From Alloacidobacterium dinghuense (GTDB taxonomy: Bacteria; Acidobacteriota; Terriglobia; Terriglobales; Acidobacteriaceae): a stretch of DNA of 64,000 nt. The stretch covers positions 4,092,001 to 4,156,000 of the forward strand of contig NZ_CP060394.1 of assembly GCF_014274465.1 (NCBI RefSeq), read 5' to 3'. This document shows, piece after piece, positions 1 to 8,100 of the stretch (position 1 is its first letter; every line of letters starts with the position of its first letter). The translations under genes were made by a program, and so were the position numbers. The notes beneath the pieces are model-generated. The model was given only the letters and a program-made list of their open reading frames with translations, did not search any database and was not told where the DNA came from.

Positions 1-58
1 GCGCATTGGCCTTGACGGCTTTGACCGCGGAGAACTTCTTTGGCTTCTTTTTTACCAT
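1..58 (-). CDS. Partial hypothetical protein (N-terminus only)
   Basis: An ATG on the minus strand at 58-56 opens a frame that stays open to the left edge. The 19 visible residues begin MVKKKPKKF and are rich in lysine and alanine. No domain can be judged from so little. The start has no clear Shine-Dalgarno sequence. It is divergent from the small zinc-ribbon-like gene at 148. The lysine-rich opening is typical of small basic proteins, but the call rests only on an open frame and a reasonable start codon. Confidence 0.4.
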   Translation of the reverse strand, partial: MVKKKPKKFSAVKAVKANA

Positions 59-147
59 AGTGTCCCGTTGTTGCTGGTGGAGTAAATGATTTCCTGACGT
101 CCGACCAGTATGAAATACTTTCGTGGTCGATGTGGAGGTGTTTTGCT

Positions 148-429
148 ATGGAAGAACGCGACTTTTTCAATGAGCAGAATGAACAGCGCAGCCATATGCT
201 TACCTGTCCGCATTGCGGCAAGGCAGACGAGTATCAGCTTGCGTGGCTGGTAAGGCGCAAGCGCAACGGGCTGCCTCGACATGCAGACGAGCGCGACCGC
301 GCGCGCTTTGCCAAGGCGCAGTCCTATATGGTCCGAAAAGACGATATGGTGGCGTGCAAGAATATTCGCTGCCGTAAGCGGTTCGAGGTGGCGGGCGTGC
401 AGTCGGTTGCGTTTCTTCAGTCTGCTTGA
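148..429 (+). CDS. Small CxxC protein, hypothetical
   Basis: This 93-aa basic protein has an N-terminal CPHCGK motif (about residues 20-25) and a second pair, CKNIRC, near residues 70-75, so a two-knuckle zinc ribbon is plausible. The middle is charged, with many Arg and Lys. I chose ATG 148 over the in-frame ATG at 130 because GGAGG at 134-138 sits 9 bases before it. The function is unknown; a nucleic-acid-binding or zinc-storage role would be guesswork. It is followed after 19 bp by the GH106-like gene, so the two could be co-transcribed. Confidence 0.7.
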   Translation: MEERDFFNEQNEQRSHMLTCPHCGKADEYQLAWLVRRKRNGLPRHADERDRARFAKAQSYMVRKDDMVACKNIRCRKRFEVAGVQSVAFLQSA

Positions 430-448
430 TTAAAAGCCGGAGCGCGCT

Positions 449-3168
449 TTGACGAATCGCCGCTGGAAGTGCGTGCTGCTGCTAATCGCTATCCTGTGTG
501 TTTCGTGTTGCCACGCGCAGTCTGATTCCCTTGCTTCTCTGTGGCAGAACTTTGTCCATCCGCCGAACGATGCGCGCATCATGATGCGGTGGTGGTGGTT
601 CGGGCCTGCGGTGGAAGATGGCGAGCTCGAGCGCGAGCTGCGCACGATGAAAGCCGGTGGTATTGGCGGGATTGAGATTCAGCCGGTATATGCGCTCACG
701 CTGGATGATCCGGCGAAAGGGATCCGCAATACGCCGTATCTCTCCGATGATTTTCTGCAGTCTGTAAGTTTCGCCAACAAGACGGCACGCGAGCTTGGGA
801 TGCGCGTAAGCATCACGCTGGGAAGCGGGTGGCCTTATGGCGGACCGCATGTTCCTGTGACGCAGGCTGCCGGGAAGCTGCGGCTGGCTACCGCGCCGCT
901 GCCTGCGGGCGCGGACCGCGTGGCGTTGCTGCTCTCGAAAATGGCGAGGCGCTGCTGGCGGCTTTTGTAGTTGCGGGTACGGCGGCGAGCTACGATCCGG
1001 AGTCGGCAAAACGGTTGGCGTTGCCTTCGGCTGGCGAGGGTGCCTTGTTCGTGCCTACGGGCGATGCGGAGCGGGTGGTTCTGTACTTTATCAGCAGCAG
1101 AACGGGGCAGCAGGTGAAGCGGGCGGCGGTTGGGGCTGAGGGATTTGTGCTCGATCACTTTGACCGAGCGGCGATTGAGAATCACCTTCATTACGCAGGC
1201 GAGAAGCTGCTGCAAGCCCTTGGCGGCGAGCCGCCTTCGTCTGTCTTCAGCGACAGTTTGGAAGTCTATGACTCGGACTGGACGCCGAAATTCCTGAGCG
1301 AATTTGAGAAGCGGCGCGGATACGATCTGACGCCACATCTGCCAGAGCTGTTTGCTGGAAGCGACGAGCTGACAAAGAGTGTGCGGCATGACTGGGGCGA
1401 AACGCTCGGCGAGCTTGTAGACGAGAACTATCTGGAGCCGCTGACGGAGTGGGCGCACGCGCATCACACGCTGTTTCGCTCACAGACGTATGGTGAGCCG
1501 GCGGTTACGTTGTCGAGCAATGCGCTGGTGGATCTGCCTGAGGGCGAAGGTCCGCAGTGGCGTAGTTTTTCCTATACACGGTGGGCTACGTCGGCAAGTC
1601 ATTTGTATGGGCGTCCTGTGACTTCGGCAGAGAGTTGGACGTGGCTGCACTCGCCGGCATTTCGCGCGGTGCCGCTGGACATGAAGGCGGAGGCGGACCG
1701 GTTTTTTCTTGAGGGCGTGAATCAGTTTGTGGGGCATGGGTGGCCCTACTCGCCTGCCTACGCGGGCGAGCCGGGGTACGCATTCTACGCGGCGGCGGTT
1801 TTCAATGAGCACAATCCGTGGTGGCCGGTGATGCCGGAGATTGCTGGGTATCTTCAACGGTTGAGTTTCTTGTTGCGGCAGGGTGAACCGGCGAATCAAG
1901 TTGCGGTGTACGTGCCGACGGATGATGCGCAGGCCGACTTTACTCCGGGGCATGTTGGGGTGACAGAGTACATGGCTGGTTACATCACGCCGGAACTGTC
2001 GGCTAGCATTCTGGATGCTGGATACAACCTTGATTACGTCGACTCCGTAGCAATAGACAAGTTGGGGATTCGGTATCCGGTGCTAGTGCTGCCGCATGTG
2101 GACCGGATATCGCTTGCAACGCTCCAGAAGATTGCCGCGTATGTACGAGGGGGCGGGAAGGTGGTTGCGGTGGGGCGCCTGCCGCAGCGCGCTCCGGGGT
2201 TGCAGGACGCGAATGATACTTCGAAAGTGGAGGCGCTTTCGCGGAGGCTGTCGCATGAGGCGGGCTGGTTTTTCGCGGCTCATGATGCTGGGGCCGGAGG
2301 GTTGCTGAAGAAGGCGGTTGCACCCGATATGCAGCTTGACGCGCCTGCCCCGGAGGTTGGGTTCATCCGGCGGAAATTGCCGGTCGCCGATGTCTATTTC
2401 GTTGCGAATACCGGCAATCATGCGGTTTCGATGAAGGCTCACTTTGCTTCGCGATGGACGGGGGCAGAGGAATGGGATGCTTTCTCAGGTAAGGCTTATC
2501 GGGCTGACGCGGATTTAAATCTGGCTCCGTATGAGTCGCGGGTGCTCGTTTTTCATGATGGCTCTATTTCGTTGCCTGAGCGTTGGGTTGGTGCAGCGGT
2601 CGGCGGTGACACGATCGATTTGAACCACGGCTGGCAGGTTGATTTTCCGGAGTTACATCGTCATGTGAGCATGGCTTCGCTCCGGTCGTGGACGGAGGCT
2701 GAAACTACTCGCTACTTCTCGGGACATGCTGTGTATTCGAAGGATTTTGATCTTTCGGTCACGGCGCTGACTTCGGACCGGCATTATTTTCTGGATTTTG
2801 GCGAGGGTACGACATTGCCAGCAGATGATCCACGCAAGCCCGGCATGCACGCGCTGTTGGAGGGGCCGATTCGCGAGGTGGCGATGGTTTCCGTCAACGG
2901 GCAGAAAGCCGGATCAGTGTGGCGACCGCCTTATCGCGTTGACGTGACGGCGCTCCTGCACCCCGGGAAAAATCATTTGGAGATTGACGTCGCGAATACG
3001 GCGATCAATACACTTGCGGGACGCTCTCTGCCGGATTATCGGTTGCTGAATCTGCGGTACGGACAGAAATTTAGCCCGCAGGATATGGAGCATCTGGAGC
3101 CACTGCCTTCCGGGATCCTTGGACCTGTTCGCCTTGTGCCGGAAACAACCGTCGGCTCATCGCGCTAG
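449..3168 (+). pseudogene. GH106-like alpha-L-rhamnosidase, frameshifted
   Basis: Two overlapping frames make up one protein of about 906 aa. The first (449-970) starts at TTG 449 with GGAG at 439-442 and encodes a signal peptide (hydrophobic LLLIAILCVSCCHA) followed by a GH106-type N-terminus (MMRWWWFG, GGIGGIEIQP). The second frame takes over between about 917 and 945 and runs to 3168 with the rest of the catalytic region and a C-terminal beta-sandwich. The switch from frame 2 to frame 1 is what loss of one base would produce. GH106 enzymes release L-rhamnose from plant glycans outside the cytoplasm. The downstream part is intact and long, so a sequencing error or a very recent mutation are both possible. 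Confidence 0.72.
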
Positions 3169-3725
3169 GCCAGCGCTTTCGGAACCGCTTCTTCCCATCG
3201 GCCCTGGGACTTCAGGATGAGTTCGATTACTTCTCGTGCCGCGCCCTCTCCCCCGCGGGCTGTGGTGATGAAGTGGCAGGCAGCTTTCAGCTCTACGGCT
3301 GCATCGGCGACAGCTACTGCGAGTCCTGCGCGTACTGCGAGCGGGAGGTCGGGGAGGTCGTCGCCCATGTAGGCGGTTTCTTCTTCTGTGACTCCAGCCT
3401 TCTGCATGCACTCTTCGAATGCGGCCTTCTTGGTCGCCTGGCCGAGATAGACGTAGTCCACATGAACCTCGTGGGCACGCTGCTGCACGGCGGGCGACTT
3501 GCGTCCTGTGATGAAGCCGGTTTTGAGGCCCATGATGTGAGCGAGCGTCAACCCTGCGCCGTCTTTGGCGTTGAAGACTTTCATCTCGAGAATCTCGCCG
3601 CCGCCGGGAGGTGAGATGAGGCAGACACCGCCGTTGGTGAGGGTGCCGTCCACGTCCATGAGAAAGAGCTTGATTTTTTTGGCTCGATCGAGGACCGCTT
3701 CGGAGAATTGCGTATTGTCTGGCAT
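3165..3725 (-). CDS. kdsC: 3-deoxy-D-manno-octulosonate 8-phosphate phosphatase, KdsC family
   Basis: This 186-aa HAD-superfamily hydrolase has the size and compact form of KdsC. Motif I is DVDGTLTNG (about residues 24-32), with the nucleophile and acid Asp pair; ITGRKS matches motif II and GDDLPD (about 122-127) the metal-binding motif. The family removes phosphate from KDO-8-P in the cytoplasm to give KDO for lipopolysaccharide inner core, as expected for a didermic acidobacterium. It lies 21 bp after the M20 peptidase gene on the same strand and is probably co-transcribed. Its 3' end overlaps the end of the convergent GH106-like gene by 4 bases. Confidence 0.88.
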   Translation of the reverse strand: MPDNTQFSEAVLDRAKKIKLFLMDVDGTLTNGGVCLISPPGGGEILEMKVFNAKDGAGLTLAHIMGLKTGFITGRKSPAVQQRAHEVHVDYVYLGQATKKAAFEECMQKAGVTEEETAYMGDDLPDLPLAVRAGLAVAVADAAVELKAACHFITTARGGEGAAREVIELILKSQGRWEEAVPKALA

Positions 3726-3746
3726 GGGCTTGATTTTATCTCGCGT

Positions 3747-5126
3747 TTATTGCGGGGACGTTGCGGGGTAGAGCGACTTCAGGTCGGCGTTTGCATCGAC
3801 TTTGCTGAGGCGGTACATGAGCAGGGCAGCGCGCTCGGTATTGATGGGCTGCGCGGACAAGTCAACCGTTTCGCCGGGGGCATGCGCGCCTTCTCCGGTG
3901 GCTCCGATGCCGGCTAGACCGGGCAGCGTGTCGGCCACGAAGGCGATATCGCCTGCGCCACGCTTCATTGGATCGAGTTCGGGCATTTCGGGGAAATCGA
4001 GGCTCTTGTTGGCTTCGTTGAGCATGCGAAGCAGCGCACGACTTTCTTCAGTAGGCGCCATGGCGGGGTAGCCTTCGCCGAATTCGATGGTCGCGTTGGT
4101 TTTGGGCAGGTGCTGGGCGACGATGGCTTTCATCTTCGCTTCAACGCGATCAGACTGCTCGTTCGAGATGGTGCGGATGTCGCCGCTGACGTACGCCGTG
4201 GGCGCGATGATGTTGTCCTTGCCAGTGGCGCTGCCTGAGATGCCTTCGGAATCGACGCTGACGCTGGTTCCGCCGAGGATGAGGCCGACGTTGTAGGTGA
4301 GGTATTTTTCGGGGAGCTGCGTGCGGAAGGCGTCGAGGATGCGGGCAACTTCATAGATGGCTCCGTCGCCTTTGCTCTCCGAGAAGATTCCCGACGAGTG
4401 CCCGGTTTCGCCGGTGGCTTTGATACGCCAGGTGATGGAGCTGCGGCGGCTGACGCTGCCATAGAAGACGCCATTGACGCGCGGAGTGCCCTCGAACTCC
4501 AACGCCACGTCGCTGTGTTTGGCGGCGGCGATCATGTCGCGGCGGGAGATCGTGGCAGGTTCACCGTGAGCCTCTTCATCGCCGCTGAGGACGATGGTGA
4601 TGTCAGTCTGCTTGAGCACTCCAGCGGCCTGCATGGCTTTGAGGGCGTACAGCATGATGACGAGTCCGCCCTTCATGTCGTTGGTGCCGGGGCCCGTGGC
4701 GATGTTGCCGTTGCCGGTGCCACTCACCGTGTAGTGCTGGAAGGGACTGTCTTTCTCGAAGACCGTGTCCATATGGCCGATGAGGAGCATGCGTTTGCCG
4801 CACTTTCCGGGCGCGGGGCACGGGTGCTCTGCGATCAGGTTGCCGGCGCGCTTGACCTCGTCCATGGGGATCCATTTGGTTTGGAAGCCCAGATCGTCGA
4901 GCTGCTCGGTGATGATTTTGCCTATGGCGCGGACGCCTTCGAGGTTGCGAGTGCCGCTGTTGATTTCTACCAGCTTTTTGAGGAGGTCGTTCGAGGCTTG
5001 CTCGTTGGCCTGGATGTAGCTCACTATGGCGTGCTCGGGCTCTGAGAGCTGTTGTGTGTGGGCGGGGGCTGTCGGCGCAAGGAGGGGCATAAGCAGCATT
5101 GCACAAGACCCAATTTTGATCCGCAT
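3747..5126 (-). CDS. M20 family metallopeptidase, exported
   Basis: This protein of about 459 aa belongs to the M20/ArgE/glutamate carboxypeptidase family. The start at 5126 gives a clear signal peptide (CAMLLMPLLAPTAPA), whereas the longer frame to 5174 adds an unlikely N-terminus. Metal-site motifs are present: GHMDTV, GTNDMKGG, and SGDEEAHGEP with the catalytic Glu. A dimerisation domain is inserted in the middle. The family removes C-terminal or single amino acids from peptides, or deacylates amino acids; substrate cannot be told from sequence. The signal peptide places it in the periplasm. It is transcribed toward kdsC and is divergent from etfB. Confidence 0.85.
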   Translation of the reverse strand: MRIKIGSCAMLLMPLLAPTAPAHTQQLSEPEHAIVSYIQANEQASNDLLKKLVEINSGTRNLEGVRAIGKIITEQLDDLGFQTKWIPMDEVKRAGNLIAEHPCPAPGKCGKRMLLIGHMDTVFEKDSPFQHYTVSGTGNGNIATGPGTNDMKGGLVIMLYALKAMQAAGVLKQTDITIVLSGDEEAHGEPATISRRDMIAAAKHSDVALEFEGTPRVNGVFYGSVSRRSSITWRIKATGETGHSSGIFSESKGDGAIYEVARILDAFRTQLPEKYLTYNVGLILGGTSVSVDSEGISGSATGKDNIIAPTAYVSGDIRTISNEQSDRVEAKMKAIVAQHLPKTNATIEFGEGYPAMAPTEESRALLRMLNEANKSLDFPEMPELDPMKRGAGDIAFVADTLPGLAGIGATGEGAHAPGETVDLSAQPINTERAALLMYRLSKVDANADLKSLYPATSPQ

Positions 5127-5178
5127 GATGGCAGGAGAATAGCAGAAGCGCACTCTGGCACATACATCCTGCAAAGCA

Positions 5179-5205
5179 GATCCTTCGCTGCGCTCAGGAT
5201 GACAG
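5179..5205. repeat. Interspersed repeat TCCTTCG...CTCAGGATGACA, copy 1
   Basis: The sequence GATCCTTCGCTGCGCTCAGGATGACA lies between the M20 peptidase and etfB. The same ends occur at 6387-6425 and, more degenerate, at 25268-25302. All copies are intergenic. I associate this element with dispersed repeats in Terriglobia genomes, but its function is not known. Confidence 0.55.
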
Positions 5206-5276
5206 CATTTTCCAATCTGGAATTAGATGCCCAAGGACCGACTCACGGTAAATCCGATATACTGACGCGTTCACCT

Positions 5277-6047
5277 ATGAAGATTCTGGTTTGTATCAAG
5301 CAGGTTCCGCAGAAGGATGCTCCGCTGAAACTGAACGAGTCCGGGACGTGGATTCGGGAGGAGGTTTCCTACGAAGTCAATGAGCCGGATGCCTATGCGC
5401 TGGAAGAGGCGCTGCGGCAGAAGGAAAAGCATGGCGGCGAGGTGGTCGTGATCACGGCTGGTCCGGCGCGGGCGCAGCAGGTGTTGCGCGAGGCGCTGGC
5501 CAAGGGCGCGGACCGGGCGATTCATCTGGAAGACGACAAGTTTGTTCAGCTCGATTCGACGAATACGGCGCGCGCGATTGCGGCGGCTGTGGCTGAGGAG
5601 AATTTCGACCTGATCGTGACCGGGCTCCAGTCGGATGATTTTGGCGCGGCTCAAACGGGCGTACTGCTGGCGGAGATTCTGGGACTGCCGCACGCGACGA
5701 TCATTATCGGGATTGAGAAGACGGACTCAGGGTTGCATTTGAAGCGGGAGTTGGAGGCTGGGCATTACCAGTTCATCGATATGCAAACGCCGGCGGTGCT
5801 GACGATCCAGAGCGGGATCAACAAGCTGCGCTATGCGAGTTTGATCGGGATCAAGCAGGCAAAAAACAAGCCGTTGCGCAAGATCGCCTGGGCTGACGTA
5901 GAGCCGAAGCTAAGCAAGAACCTGCAGCAGATAGAGCGGCTCTACGTTCCCGTGAAGCAGAAAAAGACCGAAATGGTCGAGGGCCCGCCGACGGAAGTGG
6001 CACGAAAGATTACCGAGTATCTCAAAAATACCGCCCGCGTGATTTAA
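5277..6047 (+). CDS. etfB: Electron transfer flavoprotein beta subunit
   Basis: This 256-aa protein begins MKILVCIKQVPQ, the characteristic ETF-beta N-terminus, with NEPDAYALEEAL and the DFGAAQTGVLLAE segment that contacts the AMP cofactor. The upstream in-frame extension to 5052 is not coding because it crosses the repeat at 5179-5205. EtfAB is a soluble FAD heterodimer that carries electrons from acyl-CoA and related dehydrogenases to ETF-quinone oxidoreductase, which is encoded nearby at 8101. The order etfB, small membrane gene, etfA, membrane gene, ETF-QO on one strand suggests joint function, though gaps of 36-105 bp may hold separate signals. Confidence 0.93.
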   Translation: MKILVCIKQVPQKDAPLKLNESGTWIREEVSYEVNEPDAYALEEALRQKEKHGGEVVVITAGPARAQQVLREALAKGADRAIHLEDDKFVQLDSTNTARAIAAAVAEENFDLIVTGLQSDDFGAAQTGVLLAEILGLPHATIIIGIEKTDSGLHLKRELEAGHYQFIDMQTPAVLTIQSGINKLRYASLIGIKQAKNKPLRKIAWADVEPKLSKNLQQIERLYVPVKQKKTEMVEGPPTEVARKITEYLKNTARVI

Positions 6048-6083
6048 TCATTGTCATAGATCGTTTCAGGAGATCAGAACACT

Positions 6084-6368
6084 ATGCCGAACATGAACAT
6101 TCCCGAAGAGGAACGCAACCTGACGCCCGATCAAGTGGAAGCTCTGGACAAGCGCCGTCAGTGGGGACTGACGTATCAGGTAATTGGCGGACAGTTTGCC
6201 TTCTTCGCCGTGTTGCTTACATTGTGGTCGGGGCAGGATGCGCAGTATTCACCGGGCGCGATGCATCCAATGCTGTACTACAACATCCTCACTGGGATTC
6301 TGGCGGTGGTCTTCGGGCTTTATGGGACGTATCTGAAGCGCGGGCGTCCGGAGTTTTCGAGTCTTTAG
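6084..6368 (+). CDS. Small two-helix membrane protein, hypothetical
   Basis: This 94-aa protein has a charged N-terminal stretch (residues 1-28) and two hydrophobic segments, roughly residues 33-48 and 66-86, followed by a short basic tail. A purine-rich AGGAG (about 6069-6073) precedes the ATG at a good distance. It lies between etfB and etfA on the same strand, so it may help tether or tune the ETF electron chain at the membrane, but this is only context. I do not recognise a named family. Confidence 0.75.
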   Translation: MPNMNIPEEERNLTPDQVEALDKRRQWGLTYQVIGGQFAFFAVLLTLWSGQDAQYSPGAMHPMLYYNILTGILAVVFGLYGTYLKRGRPEFSSL

Positions 6369-6386
6369 TTGAGGAGACCCGCGGGT

Positions 6387-6425
6387 CCTTCGACTTCGCG
6401 CCTCTGGCGCATTCGCTCAGGATGA
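6387..6425. repeat. Interspersed repeat TCCTTCG...CTCAGGATGACA, copy 2
   Basis: The segment starts GGTCCTTCGACTTCGCG and ends GCTCAGGATGACA, with an inner GCGCCTCTGGCGC stem. It shares both ends with the copy at 5179-5205 about 1.2 kb upstream. It is intergenic, between the small membrane gene and etfA. Confidence 0.55.
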
Positions 6426-6444
6426 CAAACTTGATTAATACCAG

Positions 6445-6464
6445 AGGGGAGCTTCGGCTCCCCT
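6445..6464 (+). promoter_or_regulatory. UUCG-capped hairpin abutting the etfA ribosome binding site
   Basis: AGGGGAGC, then TTCG, then GCTCCCCT forms a perfect 8-bp stem closed by an extra-stable TTCG tetraloop. GAGG, the probable Shine-Dalgarno of etfA (6465-6468), begins at the next base. No U-tract follows, so this is not a normal intrinsic terminator. It could stabilise processed mRNA or affect loading of ribosomes on etfA. Confidence 0.55.
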
Positions 6465-6473
6465 GAGGTGTGT

Positions 6474-7457
6474 ATGGCAGACACTATTCTTGTGATTGCG
6501 GAGCAGCGCGAAGGCAAGCTGAACCGCGTCTCCTTTGAAACAATTGCGGCTGCGCAGGCTATCTCGAAAGAGACGGGCTGGGCGGTCGAGGTTGTCCTTG
6601 CCGGGAGCGGTGTTGGATCGCTCGCGCAGGAGCTGGCTGCGAAGGCTGTGGCTCGGGTGTATGCGCTGGAAGCTCCCGTGCTCGCTGCTTACACTTCTGA
6701 CGCGTATGTTTTCGCGTTGAAGCACTTCATCGCCGACAAGCAGCCGAAGCTGGTGCTCTTTCCGCATACCTACCAGGTGCGTGATTTTGCGCCCCGGTTG
6801 GCGCTGGCGCTTGGCCAGACCCTGATCTCAGACGCGATTGGCTACAAGTACGAGAACGGCAAGCTGCTGTTCACGCGGCAGATGTTTCAGGGGAAATTTG
6901 CGGCCGACGTTTCGTTTGGTTCGGATGGACCGTGGCTGGCTACGTTCCAGATTGGAGCGTTTCGTGGAGATCAGGCTGAGGCCGGATCTGCGCCGGTTGA
7001 AAATGTAACTTCTGCGGTTGCAGATGGCGCGGCGCGCGTGACTCCACATGAGGTGTTTCAGGAGGCGAAGCAGGCGGTCGATCTTTCGCAGTCGGAGGTC
7101 ATTGTCGCGGTCGGGCGCGGGATCAAGGAGCAGAAGAATCTTGCGCTCGCCGAAGAGCTGGCGAAAGCGTTGGGCGGCGAGGTTGCGGCTTCGCGTCCGA
7201 TCTGCGATAACGGCTGGCTTCCGCTGGAGCGGCAGATTGGCTCATCCGGGCAGACGGTGGCTCCGAAGCTCTATGTGGCGCTGGGGATCAGCGGGGCGAT
7301 TCAGCACATAGTTGGCATGAAAGGCTCGCGCACGATTGTTGCGGTGAACAAGGACCCTGAGGCTCCGATCTTTGAGATTGCGGATGTGGGCGTGGTTGGG
7401 AATCTGTTTGATGTGGTGCCTGCGCTGACGGAGGAGATTAAGAAGGCAAATGCGTAA
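6474..7457 (+). CDS. etfA: Electron transfer flavoprotein alpha subunit
   Basis: This 327-aa protein starts MADTILVIAEQREGKLNR, typical for ETF-alpha, and has the C-terminal FAD-binding module with VAVGRGIKEQKN, SRPICDNGWLP, GSSGQTVAPKLYVA, GISGAIQH and NKDPEAPIF. ATG 6474 is preferred over GTG 6468 because GAGG at 6465-6468 is then at a usable distance. It pairs with EtfB (5277) and passes electrons to the membrane ETF-QO (8101). Its last codons overlap the start of the next membrane-protein gene by 8 bases, so those two are very likely co-transcribed. Confidence 0.94.
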   Translation: MADTILVIAEQREGKLNRVSFETIAAAQAISKETGWAVEVVLAGSGVGSLAQELAAKAVARVYALEAPVLAAYTSDAYVFALKHFIADKQPKLVLFPHTYQVRDFAPRLALALGQTLISDAIGYKYENGKLLFTRQMFQGKFAADVSFGSDGPWLATFQIGAFRGDQAEAGSAPVENVTSAVADGAARVTPHEVFQEAKQAVDLSQSEVIVAVGRGIKEQKNLALAEELAKALGGEVAASRPICDNGWLPLERQIGSSGQTVAPKLYVALGISGAIQHIVGMKGSRTIVAVNKDPEAPIFEIADVGVVGNLFDVVPALTEEIKKANA

Positions 7458-8031
7458 GCAACTATCGACTAATTCTGTTATGAACGAACTCACGGTTGAA
7501 AAAAGATCAAGATCACTACTCAAATTCGTCCTTCTCATTGTTCTTGCTGGCTGTCCACTTCTTCTGGTCGAGTTTGTTCTGTACGTTGGGCTAACTTTTA
7601 CCGCGCCTACAAATATCGGCATCTGGCTTCGTGTATTTCTCCTTTTTGGATGTTTGCTTGACCTACCCGCCCTTGTTTTAGCTATAGTTTGGCAACGCGG
7701 TGCTGGTTACTGGTTGGCTGGTAATGCCATCATTAGCTGGCTTATCTATTTAGCTTTTCAAGCGCAGACGCTCTTCAGCGGGAATTCGACCTATCATCCA
7801 CCGTTGTCGAGTCTACTCAAAACAGAACTGGCTTTTCAGTGGAAAGCAGTTCTGTTTTGGGGGCTGAAACTAATATGTGCATCCTGTTTGTTGATCATTT
7901 CTCGATCTAGTGTCGATGCACCTTCAGAGCGGATCAAATCATTCACGAGAATCGCAAGGCCAATTGCTTGGATGCTTGTTGGCGGCTACTCTGTTTGCGC
8001 TGTTTTGCTTCTGTTTAGTTGGTACTTGTGA
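7450..8031 (+). CDS. Hypothetical multi-pass membrane protein
   Basis: This 193-aa protein has about five hydrophobic segments (approximately residues 24-50, 57-82, 88-105, 130-150 and 170-192). I recognise no family. AGAAGG (7441-7446) lies just before ATG 7450; ATG 7480 (MNELTV) is an alternative start. Composition is more AT-rich than the flanking ETF genes, which suggests a more recent arrival or weaker constraint. The 8-base overlap with etfA implies translational coupling. Confidence 0.65.
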   Translation: MRKQLSTNSVMNELTVEKRSRSLLKFVLLIVLAGCPLLLVEFVLYVGLTFTAPTNIGIWLRVFLLFGCLLDLPALVLAIVWQRGAGYWLAGNAIISWLIYLAFQAQTLFSGNSTYHPPLSSLLKTELAFQWKAVLFWGLKLICASCLLIISRSSVDAPSERIKSFTRIARPIAWMLVGGYSVCAVLLLFSWYL

Positions 8032-8100
8032 GAATCGCGCTCGATGCTTGGCCGATCCAAATAATATGCACGTTTAATCCTGTAAGATGGTCGGTCGACC

